Notes under the pieces: generated by a model | Database searches by the model: none | The model's input: only the letters and a program-made list of their open reading frames with translations | What the model was told of the DNA's origin: nothing | Shown here: positions 36,104-45,433 of the stretch, piece by piece | Layout of the letters: the number at the start of each line of letters is the position of its first letter | Position numbering within the stretch: position 1 is the stretch's first letter | Translations under genes and position numbers: made by a program | NCBI RefSeq assembly: GCF_017826695.1 | Contig: NZ_JAFFZW010000001.1 | Span: 682,001-746,000, forward strand | DNA from: Pseudomonas alliivorans | GTDB taxonomy: Bacteria > Pseudomonadota > Gammaproteobacteria > Pseudomonadales > Pseudomonadaceae | DNA length: 64,000 nt | Direction: 5' to 3'

Positions 36104-37561
36104 TTATTGGACAGCAACCTCCGGCTCCGGCGTTTGCCAGCCACCGCCGAGTGCCTTGAAGGCAGCCACGGCGGCACGGGCGGTTTCAGTCTGGGCCTGG
36201 GCTCTGGCGTCCGACGTCTGGAGCATTGTTTCGTCGGCGCGCAACACGTCGATCAGGCTGGCCGCCCCGTTCCGATAGCCCGCGAAGGACGATTGCCTTG
36301 CAGCGGTCAGGGCCTTTTCGCCCCGGCTGAGAATGTTCGTCTGAGTGGTGCGATTGATCAGCGACGAAAACGCATTCTCGACATCTTCGGTGGCTCGCAA
36401 AACAGACTGTCGATAAGCAGCCAGCGCTTCTGCCTCGGCTCCCTTGGCCTGATTGATCTGCGCATTTACGCGACCGAAATCGAACAGCCTCCAGCGCAGC
36501 CCCAGTACGCCCGCCGACTGGCTGGCACCGCTGCTGAACAGGTTGCCGCTGGACACCGCTGTCGCACTGCCGAGCAGGGCGCTCATCGAGAGCTTGGGGT
36601 AGTACTCGCTGACCGCCACACCGATACGGGCGCTGGAGGCGGCAAGGCGACGTTCAGCAACCATGAGGTCTGGTCGACGGCGCAAAAGATCGGCAGGTGT
36701 TCCGGTCGCGATGAGTTGCGGGGCGGTCGGGATCGGTTTGGCCGCCGCCAGTTTCGTGCGGTTGGTGCCGGGTGGCACGCCCAGCATGACGTCGAGGGCG
36801 TTCATGGCGGCGTCCAGTCCTGACTGAAGAACCGGTACGGTTGCCTGAACCTGAGCAAGTTCGCCTTCGGTCTGGCGCAGTTCGTACTCGGGCGACAGGC
36901 CTCTGTCATAAAGCATCTGCACCTTCTCCAGCAGATCCTGCCGGGTCTTGACCTGCCGTTGCGCAATGTCCAGTCGTGTCTGCAGCCCGCGAATCGTGAT
37001 GTAGGTGTCGGCCGTCTGCGCCGCAACCGCCAACCGTGTTGCCGCAACGCCTGCCTCGGATGCCTGATAGTCAGCCAGCGCGGCTTCGCGGCCGCGCCTC
37101 AATCCGCCGAACACGTCCAGTTCCCAGGCTGCATTGAGGTTGGCTTCGTACGCATTGCCATAGCGGTCAAAGCCCGGGGTTGAATTCAGCACCTGCCCGA
37201 GTGGCGTTTCGACTGACTGATAGGCGCGAGAAGCCTGACCGCTGACATTGCCCGATGGCAACAGCGCTGCCGTGGCGGCGCTGAGTCCTGCACGCGCCTG
37301 AGTCAGTTGCGCGGTGGCCTGAGCCAGAGTGAGGTTCTGCGCCAGCGCACTGGAAACACATTCATTCAGCAACGGGTCGGCAAAACTCTGCCACCAGACC
37401 GCATTATCCAGCGGGAGCCCTGTAGAATCCGGCCTTGCATCGGGTCGAGCCAGATAATGAGCCGACACAGGAGCGTCCGGACGCTGGTAATCCGGACCTA
37501 CGGCGCAGCCCGCCATCAGGCTGGCACTCATCAGTAGTGCGTACGTGGAGAGCGGGCGCAT
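36104..37561 (-). CDS. Outer-membrane efflux lipoprotein (NodT/OprM family)
   Basis: A 485-residue protein with a lipoprotein signal (STYALLMSASLMAGC, lipid-bearing Cys19), the NodT start VGPDYQRPD, two OEP repeats, and the conserved FDRYGNAYEANLNAAWELDVFGGLRRGREAALADY and RRRPDLMVAERRLAASSARIGVAVSEYYPKL. It forms the outer-membrane channel of a tripartite pump. ATG 37561 has AAGGA upstream. It is divergent from the tetR gene, while the adaptor and RND pump are on the other side of tetR; matching operators indicate shared control. Confidence 0.92.
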   Translation of the reverse strand: MRPLSTYALLMSASLMAGCAVGPDYQRPDAPVSAHYLARPDARPDSTGLPLDNAVWWQSFADPLLNECVSSALAQNLTLAQATAQLTQARAGLSAATAALLPSGNVSGQASRAYQSVETPLGQVLNSTPGFDRYGNAYEANLNAAWELDVFGGLRRGREAALADYQASEAGVAATRLAVAAQTADTYITIRGLQTRLDIAQRQVKTRQDLLEKVQMLYDRGLSPEYELRQTEGELAQVQATVPVLQSGLDAAMNALDVMLGVPPGTNRTKLAAAKPIPTAPQLIATGTPADLLRRRPDLMVAERRLAASSARIGVAVSEYYPKLSMSALLGSATAVSSGNLFSSGASQSAGVLGLRWRLFDFGRVNAQINQAKGAEAEALAAYRQSVLRATEDVENAFSSLINRTTQTNILSRGEKALTAARQSSFAGYRNGAASLIDVLRADETMLQTSDARAQAQTETARAAVAAFKALGGGWQTPEPEVAVQ

Positions 37562-37586
37562 TGAGATTTCCTTGGAATGAACAGGT

Positions 37587-37610
37587 GTGACCATATTACA
37601 ATTTGGTCAC
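37587..37610. promoter_or_regulatory. TetR operator 1 (outer-membrane channel promoter)
   Basis: A 24-base inverted repeat GTGACCA-N10-TGGTCAC, perfect in the 7-base arms, with AT-rich centre. It lies 25 bases upstream of the outer-membrane channel gene and 38 bases before tetR, so it can repress both. A second site of the same design is at 38268-38291. Confidence 0.75.
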
Positions 37611-37648
37611 TTGTTGTCAATCAAGGCTTGCGGAGCTAAGCTGGAAAC

Positions 37649-38263
37649 ATGACTAAGCACATTGATACGACCCCATCACGCGGACCGTCCGACCACAGCG
37701 TTCGCGATCAGGTCGTGGAAGCGGCCACCGAGCATTTCGGTCACTACGGTTTCGAGAAAACCACGGTATCCGACCTGGCCAAGGCCATTGGCTTTTCCAA
37801 GGCCTACATCTACAAGTTCTTCGATTCCAAGCAGGCTATCGGTGAGGTGATCTGTTCCAATCGCCTGGCCATGATCATGACCATCGTCGACGCTGCCATC
37901 GCCGACGCGCCAACGGCCTCGGAAAAGCTGCGACGCCTGTTCCGCGCAGTGGTCGAGGCGGGCAGCGATCTGTTCTTTCACGACCGCAAGCTGCACGACA
38001 TTGCCGCCGTCGCCACCCGTGACAAGTGGCCGTCCGCACAAGCGCACGACGCCCGTTTGCGAGAGCTGATCCAGCAGATCGTTCTGGAAGGGCGTGAGTC
38101 CGGCGAGTTCGAGCGCAAGACGCCACTCGATGAAACCGTTCAGGCCATTCATCTGGTCATGCGCCCTTACATCAGCCCGGTCCAGTTGCAGTACAACCTG
38201 GAAATCGTCGCCACAGCGCCTGTTCACCTGTCCGCGCTGATACTGAGAAGCCTCGCTCCCTGA
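37649..38263 (+). CDS. TetR-family regulator of the RND efflux system
   Basis: A 204-residue protein with HTH at about residues 18-62 (RDQVVEAATEHFGHYGFEKTTVSDLAKAIGFSKAYIYKFFDSKQAI) and a helical ligand domain. It lies between the outer-membrane channel gene (divergent) and the adaptor/pump genes (same direction) and is flanked on both sides by the same type of palindrome, so it probably represses the whole tripartite system and itself. Confidence 0.9.
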   Translation: MTKHIDTTPSRGPSDHSVRDQVVEAATEHFGHYGFEKTTVSDLAKAIGFSKAYIYKFFDSKQAIGEVICSNRLAMIMTIVDAAIADAPTASEKLRRLFRAVVEAGSDLFFHDRKLHDIAAVATRDKWPSAQAHDARLRELIQQIVLEGRESGEFERKTPLDETVQAIHLVMRPYISPVQLQYNLEIVATAPVHLSALILRSLAP

Positions 38264-38267
38264 GTTT

Positions 38268-38291
38268 GTGACTATTGACTAAATTGGTCAC
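38268..38291. promoter_or_regulatory. TetR operator 2 (adaptor/pump promoter)
   Basis: A 24-base element with ends GTGAC and GGTCAC has the same length and spacing as operator 1 and matches it at 16 of 24 positions. It begins right after the tetR stop and lies 47 bases upstream of the adaptor start, so it would control the adaptor-pump-fabF transcript separately from tetR. Confidence 0.65.
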
Positions 38292-38338
38292 TATCTAGAG
38301 AATCGGATTCCTGCTCACTTTTAAAAGTTAGGGATCCC

Positions 38339-39445
38339 ATGCTCCGGCTCATACCTGCAACGCTCGCCGTTTGTGCTCTGCCTTTCGTTCTGACCGCGTG
38401 TGGCGACTCTTCGAGCGTGCGCGATCCTCGTACGCAACCTCCGTTGGTGAGAAGCGCTGCGGTCGCGAGCGCCAGTGACGGCGCGCGTTCGTTCACAGGC
38501 GTGGTGGTCGCTCGTGTGCAGAGCGATCTGGGGTTCCGCGTTTCCGGGAAGATTCTGGAACGTCTCGTGGACACGGGGCAGACGGTCAAGCGCGGCCAGC
38601 CGCTGATGCGTCTGGACCCGGTCGACCTCGGCCTTCAAGCGCAAGCCCAGCAACAGTCTGTGGCAGCTGCCGTGGCGCGTGCCAGACAGACGGCAGACGA
38701 CGAAGCGCGTAACCGGGATCTGGTCGCTGCCGGCGCCATTTCCGCGTCGGCTTACGACCGGATCAAATCGCTGGCTGATACGGCCAGGGCCGAGCTCAGC
38801 GCTGCGCAGGCGCAGGCTGCTGTCGCACGCAACGCCACCGGCTATGCGGTGTTGCTGGCCGATGCCGACGGGGTTGTGGTTGATACGCTGGCCGAACCCG
38901 GACAGGTCGTCAGCGCAGGGCAACCGGTGGTCAGGCTGGCCAAATCGGGTCAGCGTGAGGCCATTGTCCACTTGCCGGAAACAGTGCGGCCCGCCGTCGG
39001 TTCCCAGGCGCAGGCGCGGATGTACGGAAACGACGCCGACGTGGTCCCCGCGAAACTGCGGCTGCTGTCCGATTCGGCCGATCCGCTGACCCGGACCTTT
39101 GAGGCGCGGTACGTACTCGACGGTGCCAATGCCGTCGCTCCGTTGGGTTCGACCGTCACGCTTGACATCGATGATGGCAAAACCTCCGTGCAAGCGCTCG
39201 CCGTGCCCATTGGCGCGCTGCATGATGCAGGGCAGGGAGCGGGCGTGTGGGTGATCACCGGGACACCGGCAAAAGTGTCGTGGCGCGGCGTGCAGTTGCT
39301 GGGCCTGAGCGACGATTCAGCCCGGGTGACAGGTGGCTTGAAGCCAGGCGATCACGTCGTGGCGCTCGGTGCCCATCTGCTTCACGAAGGCGAAGAAGTG
39401 CTGATACTGCAGCCGCGTGATGTCGTTGCCGGAGCGAAGCCATGA
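38339..39445 (+). CDS. RND efflux periplasmic adaptor lipoprotein (MFP)
   Basis: A 368-residue protein with a lipoprotein signal (PFVLTAC, Cys21), a lipoyl-like half-motif GFRVSGKILERLVDTGQTVKRGQPLMRLDP, an alpha-hairpin rich in Ala/Gln (LQAQAQQQSVAAAVARARQ), and the matching lipoyl half ADADGVVVDTLAEPGQVVSAGQPVVRL. It links the inner-membrane pump to the outer-membrane channel. AGGGA lies before ATG 38339. The stop overlaps the pump start (ATGA). Confidence 0.92.
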   Translation: MLRLIPATLAVCALPFVLTACGDSSSVRDPRTQPPLVRSAAVASASDGARSFTGVVVARVQSDLGFRVSGKILERLVDTGQTVKRGQPLMRLDPVDLGLQAQAQQQSVAAAVARARQTADDEARNRDLVAAGAISASAYDRIKSLADTARAELSAAQAQAAVARNATGYAVLLADADGVVVDTLAEPGQVVSAGQPVVRLAKSGQREAIVHLPETVRPAVGSQAQARMYGNDADVVPAKLRLLSDSADPLTRTFEARYVLDGANAVAPLGSTVTLDIDDGKTSVQALAVPIGALHDAGQGAGVWVITGTPAKVSWRGVQLLGLSDDSARVTGGLKPGDHVVALGAHLLHEGEEVLILQPRDVVAGAKP

Positions 39446-42400
39446 GCACGGGCCGTTTCAACCTCTCGGCGCTGGCCGTTCGCGAGCGGTCCATCACGCT
39501 CTTTCTGATCTTCCTGATCGGCATTGCCGGGACGCTCTCATTCTTCAAGCTGGGGCGTGCGGAAGACCCGCCGTTCACGGTGAAGCAACTGACGATCATT
39601 TCGGCATGGCCCGGCGCGACCGCGCAGGAAATGCAGGATCAGGTTGCCGAGCCGCTTGAAAAGCGCATGCAGGAGCTGAAGTGGTACGACCGAAGCGAGA
39701 CCTACACTCGCGCGGGTCTTGCGTTCACCATGGTCTCGCTGCTGGATAAGACTCCGCCGTCCCAAGTGCAGGAAGAGTTCTATCAGGCACGCAAGAAAAT
39801 CGACGATGCCGCCAAGACGTTGCCGGCAGGCGTCATCGGTCCGATGGTCAACGATGAGTTCTCGGACGTGACCTTTGCGCTCTTCGCCTTGAAGGCCAAG
39901 GGTGAGCCGCAGCGGCTGCTGGTGCGCGATGCCGAAGCACTTCGCCAACGGCTGCTGCACGTGCCCGGTGTGAAGAAGATCAATATCGTCGGCGAACAGG
40001 CCGAGCGCATTTTCGTGTCGTTTTCCCACGAGCGTCTGGCGACGCTGGGTGTCTCGCCGCAGGACATTTTCGCTGCGCTCAATACTCAGAACGTGCTGAC
40101 GCCGGCGGGCTCCATCGAGACCCATGGTCCTCAGGTGTTTCTTCGTCTGGACGGCGCGTTCGACAAGCTCGAAAAAATCCGCAATACGCCGATTGTCGTG
40201 CAGGGCAGAACCCTCAAGCTGTCGGACGTCGCGACCGTCGAACGCGGTTATGAAGACCCGGCAACGTTTATGGTTCGCAGCCAGGGCGAGCCCGCATTGT
40301 TGCTGGGCGTTGTGATGCGCGACGGCTGGAACGGGCTGGACCTCGGCAAGTCGCTGGATGCCGAGACTGCCAGCATCAACGCGGCCATGCCGCTGGGCAT
40401 GACGCTTTCCAAGGTCACTGACCAGTCTGTGAACATCGCTTCATCGGTCGACGAGTTCATGATCAAGTTCTTTGTCGCGCTGCTGGTGGTGATGCTGGTC
40501 TGCTTCCTCAGCATGGGCTGGCGAGTGGGGGTGGTGGTGGCTGCTGCAGTACCGCTGACCCTGGCGATCGTGTTTGTGGTCATGGAGGCCACGGGGAAAA
40601 ACTTCGACCGCATCACCCTGGGCTCGCTGATTCTGGCGCTGGGCTTGTTGGTGGATGACGCGATCATCGCCATCGAAATGATGGTGGTGAAAATGGAGGA
40701 AGGCTACGACCGTATCAAGGCGTCGGCCTACGCCTGGAGCCATACCGCAGCGCCCATGCTTGCCGGCACGCTGGTCACGGCAGTGGGCTTCATGCCCAAC
40801 GGTTTTGCCCAGTCCACGGCGGGCGAATACACCAGCAACATGTTCTGGATCGTCGGCATCGCGCTGATTGCTTCCTGGGTCGTCGCAGTCGTATTCACAC
40901 CTTACCTGGGCGTGAAGCTGCTGCCTGACATCAAGCCGGTCGAAGGCGGTCACGCCGCGATTTACAACACGCCACACTACAATCGTTTTCGCCGGATTCT
41001 GGCTCGTGTCATCGCCCGCAAGTGGCTGATCGCAATTGTGGTAATCGTGACGTTTGTCGTCGCGGTGCTGGGCATGGGGCTGGTCAAGAAACAGTTCTTC
41101 CCCACGTCGGATCGCCCGGAAGTGCTGATCGAAGTGCAGATGCCGTACGGCACCTCTATCGAGCAGACCAGCGCCACCACGGCCAAGGTCGAGGCCTGGC
41201 TGCAAAAGCAGGACGCGGCGAAGATCGTGACGGCCTATATCGGCCAGGGCTCGCCGCGTTTTTATCTGGCCATGGCGCCTGAGTTGCCTGATCCATCGTT
41301 CGCCAAGATCGTCGTGCTGACGGACAGTCAGGAATCGCGTGAGGCGCTCAAGCACAGCATTCGCGAAGCGGTCGCGCAGGGGCTTGCACCCGAAGCGCGG
41401 GTGCGGGTGACGCAACTCGTGTTCGGGCCTTATTCGCCGTTTCCGGTCGCGTACCGGGTTGCCGGTCCTGACCCTGAAAAACTGCGCGAGATTGCGCAGC
41501 AGGTACAGACTGTCATGCAGAACAGCCCGATGATGCGCACCGTCAATACGGATTGGGGCTCGCGCGTACCGACGCTGTATTTCTCGCTGAATCAGGATCG
41601 CCTGCAGGCGGTCGGACTGACCTCCAGCGCGGTCGCCCAGCAGTTGCAGTTCCTGCTCTCCGGTGTGCCGATCACCTCGGTGCGCGAAGACATTCGCTCG
41701 GTCGAAGTCATGGGCAGGGCGGCAGGGGATATCCGCCTGGACCCGGCGAAAATTGCAGGCTTTACCCTCGCGGGTTCCGGCGGCCAGCGCATCCCGCTCT
41801 CGCAGATCGGCGAAGTCGGCGTGCGCATGGAAGACCCGATTCTGCGTCGTCGTGACCGTGTGCCGACCATCACTGTGCGCGGTGACATTGCCGAGCATCT
41901 GCAGCCGCCGGATGTGTCATCGACGATCATCAAGGAGCTGCAGCCGATCATTGACAGCCTGCCGGCCGGATACCGCATCGATCAGGCCGGGTCGATCGAG
42001 GAGTCGGCCAAGGCGACCGTGGCGTTGCTGCCGCTGTTCCCGATCATGATCGCGATCACCCTGCTGATCATCATCCTGCAGGTGCGCTCGATGTCGGCGA
42101 TGGTCATGGTGTTCATGACCGCGCCGCTGGGGCTTGTCGGCGTGGTGCCGACCCTGCTGCTGTTCAACCAACCGTTCGGCATCAATGCTCTGGTCGGGCT
42201 GATCGCGCTGTCCGGCATTCTGATGCGCAACACTCTGATCCTGATCGGACAGATCGATCAGAACGAAAAGGAAGGGCTCGACCCTTTCCATGCCGTGGTG
42301 GAAGCCACTGTGCAGCGAGCGCGTCCGGTGTTGCTAACGGCGCTGGCCGCCATCCTGGCCTTCATCCCGCTCACGCATTCGGTGTTCTGGGGCACGCTGG

Positions 42401-42552
42401 CTTACACACTGATCGGCGGCACGCTGGGCGGCACGGTCATGACCCTGGTGTTCCTGCCAGCCATGTATTCCATCTGGTACAAGATCCGGCCCGATCAACA
42501 GCCGCAAGCCGCGCAACACGTCTCCACTGACTCTCCCATGACGAGGACCTGA
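39442..42552 (+). CDS. RND efflux transporter permease
   Basis: A 1036-residue inner-membrane pump of full RND length. It has TM1 (ERSITLFLIFLIGIAGTLSFF), a large periplasmic loop with PGVKKINIVGEQAERIFV, the TM4 proton-relay GLLVDDAIIAIEMM, a second large loop, and the C-terminal TM cluster (ALVGLIALSGILMRNTLILI). It exports hydrophobic or amphiphilic compounds using the proton gradient. The gene overlaps the adaptor gene by four bases and is followed after two bases by a fabF-like gene. Confidence 0.95.
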   Translation: MSTGRFNLSALAVRERSITLFLIFLIGIAGTLSFFKLGRAEDPPFTVKQLTIISAWPGATAQEMQDQVAEPLEKRMQELKWYDRSETYTRAGLAFTMVSLLDKTPPSQVQEEFYQARKKIDDAAKTLPAGVIGPMVNDEFSDVTFALFALKAKGEPQRLLVRDAEALRQRLLHVPGVKKINIVGEQAERIFVSFSHERLATLGVSPQDIFAALNTQNVLTPAGSIETHGPQVFLRLDGAFDKLEKIRNTPIVVQGRTLKLSDVATVERGYEDPATFMVRSQGEPALLLGVVMRDGWNGLDLGKSLDAETASINAAMPLGMTLSKVTDQSVNIASSVDEFMIKFFVALLVVMLVCFLSMGWRVGVVVAAAVPLTLAIVFVVMEATGKNFDRITLGSLILALGLLVDDAIIAIEMMVVKMEEGYDRIKASAYAWSHTAAPMLAGTLVTAVGFMPNGFAQSTAGEYTSNMFWIVGIALIASWVVAVVFTPYLGVKLLPDIKPVEGGHAAIYNTPHYNRFRRILARVIARKWLIAIVVIVTFVVAVLGMGLVKKQFFPTSDRPEVLIEVQMPYGTSIEQTSATTAKVEAWLQKQDAAKIVTAYIGQGSPRFYLAMAPELPDPSFAKIVVLTDSQESREALKHSIREAVAQGLAPEARVRVTQLVFGPYSPFPVAYRVAGPDPEKLREIAQQVQTVMQNSPMMRTVNTDWGSRVPTLYFSLNQDRLQAVGLTSSAVAQQLQFLLSGVPITSVREDIRSVEVMGRAAGDIRLDPAKIAGFTLAGSGGQRIPLSQIGEVGVRMEDPILRRRDRVPTITVRGDIAEHLQPPDVSSTIIKELQPIIDSLPAGYRIDQAGSIEESAKATVALLPLFPIMIAITLLIIILQVRSMSAMVMVFMTAPLGLVGVVPTLLLFNQPFGINALVGLIALSGILMRNTLILIGQIDQNEKEGLDPFHAVVEATVQRARPVLLTALAAILAFIPLTHSVFWGTLAYTLIGGTLGGTVMTLVFLPAMYSIWYKIRPDQQPQAAQHVSTDSPMTRT

Positions 42553-42554
42553 GC

Positions 42555-43835
42555 ATGAATCATCACCAAGGACAAAAGCGCATTGTCGTCACCGGCTGCG
42601 GAGTGGTCGGACCGTTGGGCTGCGGTGCCGAGGAGGTCTGGCGCAGATTGCTGGAGGGACAGTCAGGCATTCGTCCGCTTGATGATGCGATCAGTGACGG
42701 CACAGGTGTTTCGGTCGCAGGCCAGGTGCCAACGCTTGAGCAGGACCCGATCGCGGGTTACGACCCGGAGCGCGTCATCGCTCCCAAAGAGCGCAAGAAG
42801 ATGGACCGGTTTATCGAGTTCGCGCTGGTGGCTGCCCATGAAGCTTTGGAACAGGCGGGCTGGCATCCCGAAACCGAAGCAGCGCAGCAACGCACGGCCA
42901 CCATTATCGCCTCCGGCGTCGGCGGGTTCGGTGTGATTGCCGATGCCGTGCGCACCACTGACGCGCGCGGGCCACGTCGTCTGTCGCCGTTCACGGCTCC
43001 GGCCTTTCTGGCCAACATGGCGGCGGGACATGTCTCGATCCGCTACGGTTTCAAGGGGCAGCTGGGCGCGCCGGTGACGGCCTGCGCAGCCGGCGTGCAA
43101 GCGATTGGCGATGCAGCACGGCTGATCAGAAGTGGCGAGGCGGACGTTGCGATTTGCGGAGGGACTGAAGCGGCAATCGATCGCGTCACGCTGGGTTGTT
43201 TTGCCGCTGCGCGGGCACTGTCCACTGGGGTTGCCGACCGGCCTCAAGAGGTCTCGCGCCCGTTCGACCGGGACCGCGACGGGTTCGTCATGGCTGAAGG
43301 GGCAGGGCTGCTGGTGATCGAATCGCTGGAACATGCAGTGGCGAGAGGCGCGACGCCGATTGCGGAACTGGTGGGATACGGCACCAGCGCCGATGCCCAT
43401 CACCTCACCGCAGGCCCCGAAGACGGCAATGGCGCACGCCGGGCCATGGAACAGGCGCTGCGTCAGGGCGGCGTCGATGCGGCCGACGTGCAACACATCA
43501 ACGCCCACGCCACTTCGACACAGGTTGGTGACAAAGGCGAACTTGCTGCCATTCAGGCGGTGTTCGGTGCCGATGCCAAGGTCGCAATCACCTCGACAAA
43601 GTCTGCCACCGGGCATCTGCTCGGTGCTGCAGGCGGGATCGAGGCGGTGTTCACCGTCCTGGCACTGCGCGACCAGATCGTGCCGCCGACCCTGAACCTC
43701 ATCCACCCGGATGAAGCGGCAGCAGGCCTGGATCTGGTGGCCCTGACCGCCCGCAAGATGCCTATCACCCATGCGCTGTCGAACGGGTTTGGTTTTGGTG
43801 GCGTTAATGCCAGTGCGTTGTTTCGGCGGTGGTAG
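42555..43835 (+). CDS. fabF: Beta-ketoacyl-ACP synthase II-like enzyme, last gene of the RND operon
   Basis: A 426-residue condensing enzyme with the catalytic triad Cys177 (PVTACAAG), His318 (INAHATST) and His354 (KSATGHLLGAAGG), plus Lys349 and the C-terminal GFGFGGVNASALF. All residues needed for decarboxylative condensation are present. It starts two bases after the RND pump stop, so it is expressed with the pump. A main fabF normally lies beside acpP and fabG, so this is probably a paralogue. Co-expression with an efflux pump suggests a drug-insensitive replacement enzyme or lipid remodelling on exposure to the pump substrate; this is inference. Confidence 0.88.
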   Translation: MNHHQGQKRIVVTGCGVVGPLGCGAEEVWRRLLEGQSGIRPLDDAISDGTGVSVAGQVPTLEQDPIAGYDPERVIAPKERKKMDRFIEFALVAAHEALEQAGWHPETEAAQQRTATIIASGVGGFGVIADAVRTTDARGPRRLSPFTAPAFLANMAAGHVSIRYGFKGQLGAPVTACAAGVQAIGDAARLIRSGEADVAICGGTEAAIDRVTLGCFAAARALSTGVADRPQEVSRPFDRDRDGFVMAEGAGLLVIESLEHAVARGATPIAELVGYGTSADAHHLTAGPEDGNGARRAMEQALRQGGVDAADVQHINAHATSTQVGDKGELAAIQAVFGADAKVAITSTKSATGHLLGAAGGIEAVFTVLALRDQIVPPTLNLIHPDEAAAGLDLVALTARKMPITHALSNGFGFGGVNASALFRRW

Positions 43836-43879
43836 CAACTGCTGTATGGAGCGCCGCATTGATCCACAGCGAAACGTTA

Positions 43880-43921
43880 TGCCGGTCCCCGGCAGATCGC
43901 CGGCGAGCCGTCTCCCACAGA
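43880..43921. repeat. REP-like palindromic element, copy 1
   Basis: A 42-base segment after the fabF-like gene contains CCGGCAGATCGCCGGCGAGC and CTCCCACAG, the pattern of Pseudomonas REP elements. A copy in inverse orientation lies at 57968-58007, where the same phrases appear with about six differences. Confidence 0.6.
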
Positions 43922-43968
43922 GAACGGCGTTAACTCGGCAAGCCCGTTTTTTGATAAGAGAGCCATCG

Positions 43969-45180
43969 ATGAGCAGCGTGACGGATAACGATGTGAACGT
44001 GGCACACACAGGAAAGGTGATTGCACTGCTGGCGGGCCTGTCGGCGCTCAGCATCCTGTCCACCAATATCATCCTGCCTGCCTTTCCGGAGATGGCAGCC
44101 CAGCTGGGCGTCTCGCCACGCGAGGTGGGGCTCACGTTTTCCAGCTTCTTAATCACCTTCGCTCTGGCCCAACTGGTCGTCGGCCCATTGGCAGATCGTT
44201 ACGGACGAAAGAAGCTGGTATTGGGTGGTCTTTCAGTCTTCGTGATCGGCACCGCCGTGTGTGGCTTTGCTGAGTCGTTCGACATGCTGATCGCCGGGCG
44301 TGTGATCCAGGCCCTCGGGATATGTGCGGCCGCAGTGCTGGCCCGAGCCATTGCGCGAGACCTTTTTCAGGGCGAGGCTCTGGCGCGAGCGATGTCACTG
44401 ATCATGATCGCCACCGCAGCGGCACCTGGCTTCTCGCCGCTGCTGGGCAGCGTGTTGACGACTGCGCTGGGGTGGCGGGCGATCTTCGTCATCGTCGCGC
44501 TTGCCGCGCTATGGGTCGCGCTGATCTACAGCCGTACGCTGGGCGAAACGCTGCCGGCCGCCAGCCGCGTTTCACGCTCTGTGCCTGAAGTCGGTGTCGC
44601 CTACGGCAAGCTGATGCGGGACCGTCGGTTTATCCTGCCCGGTCTGTCGGTAAGCCTGTTGATGAGCGGGCTGTTCGCCTCTTTCGGCGCCGCACCTGCG
44701 ATTTTGATGAGCGGGATAGGGCTGACGTCTCTGGAAGCAGGTTTCTACTTCGCAGCGACCGTTTTCGTGGTCTTCACCGCAGGCATCGCAGCCCCCAGAC
44801 TGGCCCATCGATTCGACATTCGAACCGTCACTGCGACAGGCTTCGCCATCGCATTGATCGGCGCACTGGTGCTGTTGCTGGGCCCGGTGAACCCGAGCCT
44901 GAGTCGCTACACCCTTTCGACGGTCATCTTCCTGTGGGGCATGGGCCTGGCCAATCCGCTGGGCACCGCCATCACCATGGGGCCTTACGGCGCACAGGCC
45001 GGTCTCGCCTCCGCGCTGCTGGGGTTCCTGACCATGGGCTGCGCGGCGGTTACCACCTGGCTGGGATCGGCACTGACCTTTCCAGCGGTGACCACGCTGG
45101 GCGGGATTCAGGTGGTGGTGTGTGGTGTGGCGTTGGGGGTATTTGTGATGAGTGGGAGGGGGATGAAGGGCTCTGCCTGA
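43969..45180 (+). CDS. MFS multidrug efflux transporter (Bcr/CflA type)
   Basis: A 403-residue protein with twelve predicted membrane segments. LSALSILSTNIILPAFPEMAAQLGVS is typical of Bcr/CflA drug:proton antiporters, followed by the motif A region GPLADRYGRKKLVLGG and motif C-like AAPGFSPLLGSVL. It exports small drugs such as sulfonamide- or chloramphenicol-like compounds in known relatives. ATG 43969 starts the transporter; the frame open upstream runs through the REP-like element and is not coding. The following 253 bases (45181-45433) hold no gene. Confidence 0.9.
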   Translation: MSSVTDNDVNVAHTGKVIALLAGLSALSILSTNIILPAFPEMAAQLGVSPREVGLTFSSFLITFALAQLVVGPLADRYGRKKLVLGGLSVFVIGTAVCGFAESFDMLIAGRVIQALGICAAAVLARAIARDLFQGEALARAMSLIMIATAAAPGFSPLLGSVLTTALGWRAIFVIVALAALWVALIYSRTLGETLPAASRVSRSVPEVGVAYGKLMRDRRFILPGLSVSLLMSGLFASFGAAPAILMSGIGLTSLEAGFYFAATVFVVFTAGIAAPRLAHRFDIRTVTATGFAIALIGALVLLLGPVNPSLSRYTLSTVIFLWGMGLANPLGTAITMGPYGAQAGLASALLGFLTMGCAAVTTWLGSALTFPAVTTLGGIQVVVCGVALGVFVMSGRGMKGSA

Positions 45181-45433
45181 TCGTCGGGTTCTTCAGTCTG
45201 CCAGCAGGCTGCAAAGCGTTTGCACACTTCAAAGCGCCGGTCCAGATCTGCCATGCGTGTCTGGTGCGCGCTGAGTACTTCCTTGCGCAGTCACGCCATG
45301 AAGGGGAGACGCGGCCAGAGGCGCCTTCAGTGATCCACCCGGTGCCAGACCGTTGAAGCTTGCCTAAAGTTTCCAGCGTTGAGTCGATAGCATGATGAAG
45401 TGTCATTCATTCGACGAAAGACAGGAATCCAGC

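Noticed and set aside
37587..37610. Operator 1 as a transcription terminator
   Set aside because: The inverted repeat has a 10-base AT-rich centre and lies between divergent starts, where a terminator is not expected.
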